A DNA stretch of 11,451 nt from Coemansia sp. RSA 1804 (taxonomy: Eukaryota > Kickxellomycota > Kickxellomycetes > Kickxellales > Kickxellaceae), in NCBI GenBank assembly GCA_027578815.1, contig JANBTH010000778.1, positions 1-11,451 of the forward strand, read 5' to 3'. Both the position numbers and the translations under genes were made by a program. The notes under the pieces were generated by a model. It was not told the DNA's origin. It did not search any database and saw nothing but the letters and a program-made list of their open reading frames with translations. Position 1 is the first letter of the stretch. Each line of letters opens with the position of its first letter. Below are positions 6,705 through 11,451 of this stretch, piece by piece.

Positions 6705-9427
6705 TTACTGCTTCCCAGTCAGCTCGGGTGCTGAGCGACGGCCACAGGCAATGTCATCAAGCGAGATAACAAGATCATAGTTGATCTCGGGCAATACAAC
6801 CGAATCAAAGTTGTATGCTGGATGGCTACGCACATAGTCGCGCATCCAGGCTGCGAGTGTCATGATGGATCCGTTTGCTCGCCCCCGAATAAACATAATG
6901 TACCTGTCAATCTTCTCGCGCACACATGTGTCCATGTCTACTGTGTCGAGATACATCTCGACTATCGGTACAAGGCCAACAAAGTCAGACGAGCCATTGA
7001 CAATATCATTGGCTGTCATCTCAACAACCCCATCTCCCTCGCCGTCTCTGCTTGAAAAAGACACCTTGTCATCGTCTTCGGCCGCCGCATAGCTCCGCCG
7101 GAAAAAGAACTTTTCCTTGAGCACTGCATCTCGACTATGCGCGCGCTCCATGTTGATATCCATCTTGGTGACAGGAATGTACAGATCAATGTCACTGAAT
7201 GCAAGCAGCGCCCGGGAAAGAAGAATAGTAAACACCGCAAATGCAGCGTTTTCATAGTCCGTTAGTTGCACCTCCAGAGGCCGGAATTCGACGCGCCAGC
7301 CGATTGGGGAGTTGGGTGGCGGTGGTTTGAAGCGCACATTTTGCCAGTTTGTCGATTGAATGTTTTCAAAGTGGTCTGTCGTAACCGAATCGTCCTGGTC
7401 AAGCAGCTCCTCAAAAATAACCAAAGGATCGCGGATAAACAAGTGCGAGATATGCTTTGCCATCAGGTCATCAATATCGTTTTGTACCAGATGCTCGTAT
7501 ATAGCGTGATCATAAGCAAGCTTCAGATCGTTGTACTCTGGTTTAAAGTGACCGTCAGACGAGCCAAGGAAAGTGTCAATGGTGCCATACCGTGACTTTG
7601 GAATAACAAAGCGACTCTTGCTTAAAGGCTTCTCACCACGCTCTTCTGGTGTCCGATCATCAACGGCGCCAGCAATCACATTCCACCGGCAGTCCACATC
7701 AGCCAAGTAGCCACGGAAGATTGGCGATGCCGCGGACAGTGACATCAGCACTGCACCCACCGTTGCAAGCTGGTCATACAGACGGCGTGCTTTATCAACA
7801 TCGGGTGCCTGCAGTGTGATCTGGAGACAGCAGCAGCCCATGCCAAAGCCCATGGCGTCCATGTAAATGTGGTCAGGAAGCGCCGCACCCTCAGACGCTT
7901 CCTTGTCTCCAGGGAACAGATTACGGTCCAAAGGAATTGTCGGGTCAATAAAATGACGCGGTGTGTTTATATCGTGGAAGATGGGCATGTTGATGGCTAC
8001 CTTTGATCCACGGCGCTCGCGAATGTTGCCTGCAAGCGTGCGGAAGCGTGGATGGGGGTTGATGACCTCGTCGGGGAGGAAAAGGCTGCGCGAAAACTGG
8101 CCATTGGCCTTGTGTGGTGGAATCAGAAAGTCGCCACTACCGAGAGTTGGGTAGCTACCAACAGAAAGAAGCACCTCGTCGTTGTTCATAAGCGAAGTTA
8201 CAATCTCGCGTCTAATGTTGACGTATAGAAAAGAACATGTCTGATTGGAGAATGGATTAGTATGGCAGATTTGCAAAGAAAGCCAAAAAGTGACCTTCAA
8301 ATGTCTCACAACTGACCTTCTCTTCATGTTTGCTTCAACATTGGCAAGTTCGTGTACAGTCGAATTGTAAGGATGTCCCGGGGTTCCTATATAGCCCATT
8401 GATGGCGTTCAGTATGTTAAAAGATAAAGAAATTGGCTCCAACGCATGTAATTAATAATGCTGCAAGGACAATTGGGAGCATAGCACGATTGGATATAGA
8501 AAACCAGACAATATTCAATGTACGCGTTGCATATGCCCTGTGACTAGCAATTAAGATCACAAATCAACTCCTGTTTCAATTGTGAAGCCTCTGGTAAAAA
8601 TGAAACTGACAGACATGCAGGAATGGCGCATTAAAGTCTAACGAGGATTGGTCGAGAGTATCAAGAAACCATTTATCGATAACGGAGGATAATGAGTTGA
8701 AAACATGCAGCTGTCGTCATCCTCCCCTCTCAGATGGCAGACATGCGTCAAAAAGGATATTTGTGGAAAATAAAGCCCCCCTTTTTTCACTGCCAGTGTC
8801 ACGTCTCCTGAGAACCAACCACGCCAAATGCATGCGTTTGCATCCCGCTCTATTTTCAAATGGGCGGCTTGCCTGAGTGTTATGCAACAGAGTCCACAAT
8901 TTCTGTCTTAAATCAGACACATCTTTTGGCATAAAAAAGTGTTTCATCGCATACCTTCAATCATGTAGCGGCCGAACTCTGGTCTCCACAGGGCCTCGAG
9001 CTCGGGCTTCTCCCCTGTCTGCTTGGCACGTTCCAGCTTCTCATTCTCATCGATCTGCAGGATACTGAGCAGCTCATGGCCACGCTGGGACAGCCGCGCG
9101 CGCCGATTTGCACGGTCGAGAGACACAAGCATGTACTCAATCTATGGTAGAGAAGAAAAAAACCTTGGTCGTAACGGGAATGGATTGTTATATGATAATG
9201 TCTGCGCATTTAGTATAAAGTGGTCCAGTAAGAAGAATCAGAAAACGTAATTTGATGCTCTTGCCATCGACACCTACCTCGTCTCCCCAGAGAAGGCTAT
9301 CCTTCTGGCGGTCCTTCATGTTGCGCCAGATGTGAAGAAACTGCTCAATCCCATGCTTGCGCACCTCAGACGCAAGACCCTTGGCCTGATCCCAGGGAAG
9401 TGGCGTGCCCAGCGACAAAAGACCCAT
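6705..9427 (-). CDS. GSH1: Glutamate-cysteine ligase catalytic subunit (GCLC, fungal Gsh1), four exons
   Basis: Joins L-glutamate to L-cysteine with ATP in the cytosol, the rate-limiting first step of glutathione synthesis. Exons in reading order are 9427-9278, 9141-8955, 8386-8317 and 8211-6705. Junction phases are 0, 1 and 2, all GT-AG (donors GTAGGT, GTATGC, GTCAGT). The product is 637 residues, the usual size for the family. The start ATG has A at -3 and G at +4 and begins MGLLSLGTPL, typical for GCLC. Visible family blocks: WGDE-IEY (47-53; E50, E52), WRPEFGRYMIEG (102-113; E105, E112), VEANM (129-133), SLFLPDEVIN (178-187), MGFGMGCCCLQ (256-266), VDDRTPEERG (319-328), GWRVEFRPLEVQLTD (440-454) and a C-terminal HPAYNFDSVVLP block (599-610). 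By alignment, E52, E105, E112, one Gln near 266 and E449 are the expected Mg/ATP ligands of yeast Gsh1 (recalled, not computed). All are present, so the enzyme should be active. A diverged copy lies downstream on the same strand. Confidence 0.95.
8387..8954 (-). other. Intron 2 of the GCLC gene (568 bp)
   Basis: The donor is GTATGC and the acceptor CTATATAG. The phase 1 junction restores the family motif MIEGTPGHP. The acceptor lacks a long pyrimidine run, but the protein alignment leaves little room for another site. I see no gene inside. The other GCLC introns are 9142-9277 (136 bp, phase 0) and 8212-8316 (105 bp, phase 2, restoring KRRREIV). Confidence 0.85.
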
Positions 9428-9771
9428 TGTTACACGGATAGCGGGTTGAATAGATACTGTATTATGAAGAAAACGGCTTTAAAAGCACGCAATTATAACT
9501 AGAATGGCACAGGATACAAATATAGTATATAGCTGTAGACTAGACTGAAACACTAGCAGAATGGTGAACAGGAATGAAAACAGGGTAAAGAAGCAATATA
9601 AAGAAACACAACCCAACTGGTAAATAGTAAAAGCTGCGAAAGACAACGTCGAAAAGGTGAAAGAAAAAATAAGTTGAGCGTTTGAAGATAAAGAAAATTT
9701 TCCTTTAAACATTAACTGGAGGGAAACAGCTGAGTGGAGAAGAGAGCGAATCCCCCTTCCAATGGTTTGCG

Positions 9772-9781
9772 CTTTTAAATA
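9772..9781 (-). promoter_or_regulatory. Possible TATA element of GCLC
   Basis: Minus-strand TATTTAAAAG about 350 nt upstream of the GCLC ATG, followed toward the gene by a T-rich 5' leader. Another AT-rich TATA-like stretch (TATATACTATATTTG) sits about 100 nt upstream of the ATG near 9518-9532. Which one, if either, is used cannot be told from sequence. Confidence 0.2.
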
Positions 9782-10217
9782 CCATTCGCACACTTGGTTT
9801 CGCTCCAGTCAGATTTGAGAATGGTTATAGGGTTCGCTGACAAATACATACTTTCGCCAGAGCCTTCTCTGCTTCCCCCCCTTAAGTTAGATATTGTTTT
9901 AATCTACATCGGTCACAATCTCTATCCGCGTTCTTTTTGTGACAGCTCACTCTCAAAGAAATCCAGCTTTTCTTGCTGCAATAAACACTGTTTTCATTTC
10001 CGCTAAACACGGGCCTAAGTCGGGAAAAAAGCGGGGTTCTATCCATCATGACCGAAAAGCCTTGTTGTCTTCCATTGAGGATGCAGCGTGAGTATGTATG
10101 GGTTACGCGAAAGGTCTTGGATCAGACACTTGCTGGGACTAGCGACCATGGAGTGCCATGTTAGGCAATGGCCAACACGCACGTTAACAAGCGAAGTGGA
10201 TAATAAAACCTTTTTCA

Positions 10218-10395
10218 TTTATTTTCAAGCTGCTGGCACATGCTGGTTGTTTGGCGACTGCTTCTTTATCCGTTTGAAACAGCCTTTCATTACTGTATTC
10301 GGCGGCCCAGACACATTGGTCTCTTTCTTGTCGGAGATTGCGTTGGCCAGGTCTTTTCTCCAGGAAACGTTGCCCTTCAAGCACGAGTGTGTGTC
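10218..10395 (-). other. Possible last exon and poly(A) signal of an upstream minus-strand gene
   Basis: A 57-codon open frame between stops, ending TGA at 10227-10225. Near its end it reads GPPNTVMKGCFKRIKKQ, a basic C-terminus-like stretch. AATAAA (10223-10218) follows two bases after the stop. The end lies about 800 nt upstream of the GCLC start, a sensible spacing. The upstream splice acceptor is weak, and I could not find further exons to the right or a family. A plus-strand frame (10088-10447, 119 codons) overlaps it and is an alternative. Confidence 0.15.
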
Positions 10396-11451
10396 TCAAG
10401 GGTATTCTGATGTGATTGAAAGATGGTGCAATACGTGGCGTATGTAGCGCTAGATGTGCATGTTGAGAAATACAGAGTAAAAAGTCAATGCAGTGCATCC
10501 TCAATCGATTGTTTGGACATTGCAACAGAAAAATCCACCACATAATGCCTGCAACATGCATATTACTTAAACGATTCTACACATTGGCGAGCGAGCACAA
10601 CATAAGTGGAAATTGGCTCCCGTCTGCATTGTTTCTCACAAAACTGCAGTTGCCAAACAAAAAACGCACTTTTTTCTTGTTTGATTTCAAAAAGATACCG
10701 GGGATTTCGGTCATTCCTTTTTGGCAGCCGTCCGTCAAAATGTGCAGAGGATTTAGAGAGGCTTTATTTGTCATTGCAGGTCCACTTCCAAAAATATATG
10801 CAAGATAAATGGGATACAAATGCACAAGTGCATGTCGGTCATTTTCTTTTGCCCCTATCTTCTCTGTTCAGTCATTTTGCAAATGGCTGTTTTATTAGAA
10901 AAAAAATATATTTATTGAAGAAAAAGCTAGACCGACTTGAAATTAAACAAGAAAACCGCAAATAAAGGAGACAAATTGCCAATTGCCATTCACGGGATCT
11001 ATCATCCGACCTGTCGTCCCGCCGCCCTAAGAGCGTGGAATAGCTAGATTTTTAAAGTCCAGCCAGGGTCTGGTATAAGCAGTTGTCAAGCTAGAAGAAT
11101 TTGAAGGCTTGTTTCCACATTTGCCTCTGTGTCTTGTGTCAGGCAAAGTCAGCCTATTTATGCTTCTTCGGATTGAGACTGCTATAACTGATATACAAGT
11201 GCAGATCAAAAAGGTAAAATATAGACAACATTACAGGCTAGGAGTTTCCTCCAATACCACATGCGCTCAACATCTAACGGAATACCGCGCTGCATCTGTT
11301 CTGTGCGTCTATGGATCTAATAACGTTTTGAAACAAGCTCATAGTTTTCCTTACAATTGCCAATCTAATCATTCGTATCATGATCACATGGTTGGATCTA
11401 GCCTTCTGAGTTGGTTTGATGGGTGACGTTGTTGTGCATGCACGTTTCTGT

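Larger units (their letters stand above)
9428..11451. other. Upstream flank of GCLC
   Basis: Presumed 5' leader and promoter of GCLC up to about 9800. Beyond that, several short open frames lie on both strands (for example plus 10606-10965 and 11109-11426, minus 11209-11027). None has a recognisable domain or convincing codon use. No tRNA-like fold, tandem repeat or transposon end was seen. Confidence 0.6.

Noticed and set aside
6822..7595. Plus-strand open frames overlapping GCLC exon 4
   Set aside because: Shadows of a well-conserved coding exon on the opposite strand.
1..11451. Bacterial features: operons, CRISPR arrays, insertion sequences, prophage
   Set aside because: The genes are spliced and eukaryotic; no direct-repeat arrays, transposase or phage-like genes are visible.

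Overview
The window is nuclear DNA of a eukaryote. It has spliced genes with GT-AG introns, Kozak-like starts, an AATAAA-type poly(A) signal and no operon structure. The best-supported gene has the fungal/animal layout of glutamate-cysteine ligase. The genus cannot be named from this sequence; a fungus, possibly an early-diverging one, is my preferred guess because the intron-rich gene lies in a compact arrangement with about 1.5-2 kb between genes.

Two genes are well supported, both on the minus strand and head to tail. On the right (9427 down to 6705, four exons, 637 residues) is a canonical glutamate-cysteine ligase catalytic subunit (GCLC/GSH1), the first enzyme of glutathione synthesis, with its expected catalytic glutamates present. 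On the left (5072 down to 493, four exons, 780 residues) is a much diverged second copy of the same gene. It keeps the fold-defining blocks and two introns at identical positions and phases. It has lost all four N-terminal catalytic or metal-site glutamates and an active-site glutamine. It has gained an N-terminal polyglutamine tract, an aspartate run, a large Ser/Thr/Asp-rich insertion and an Arg/Gly/Ser-rich insertion. It reads as an intact protein and not as debris, so it is best described as a GCL pseudoenzyme encoded next to the real enzyme.

Layout: 1-492 is the 3' flank of the pseudoenzyme gene, with a poly(A) signal and one small uncertain open frame. 493-5072 is the pseudoenzyme gene, with long introns of 206, 1238 and 793 bp. 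5073-6704 is the intergenic region, with a long pyrimidine tract (minus sense) and a coding-like but unidentified island at about 5774-6131. 6705-9427 is GCLC, with shorter introns of 105, 568 and 136 bp. 9428-11451 is the upstream flank, with a possible TATA element and one weak hint of the 3' end of another minus-strand gene at about 10218-10395.

How they may work together is inference. Animal GCL is a heterodimer of a catalytic and an unrelated modifier subunit. A catalytically dead copy encoded beside the catalytic gene could be an independently evolved modifier or sensor subunit. Nothing in the DNA proves an interaction.
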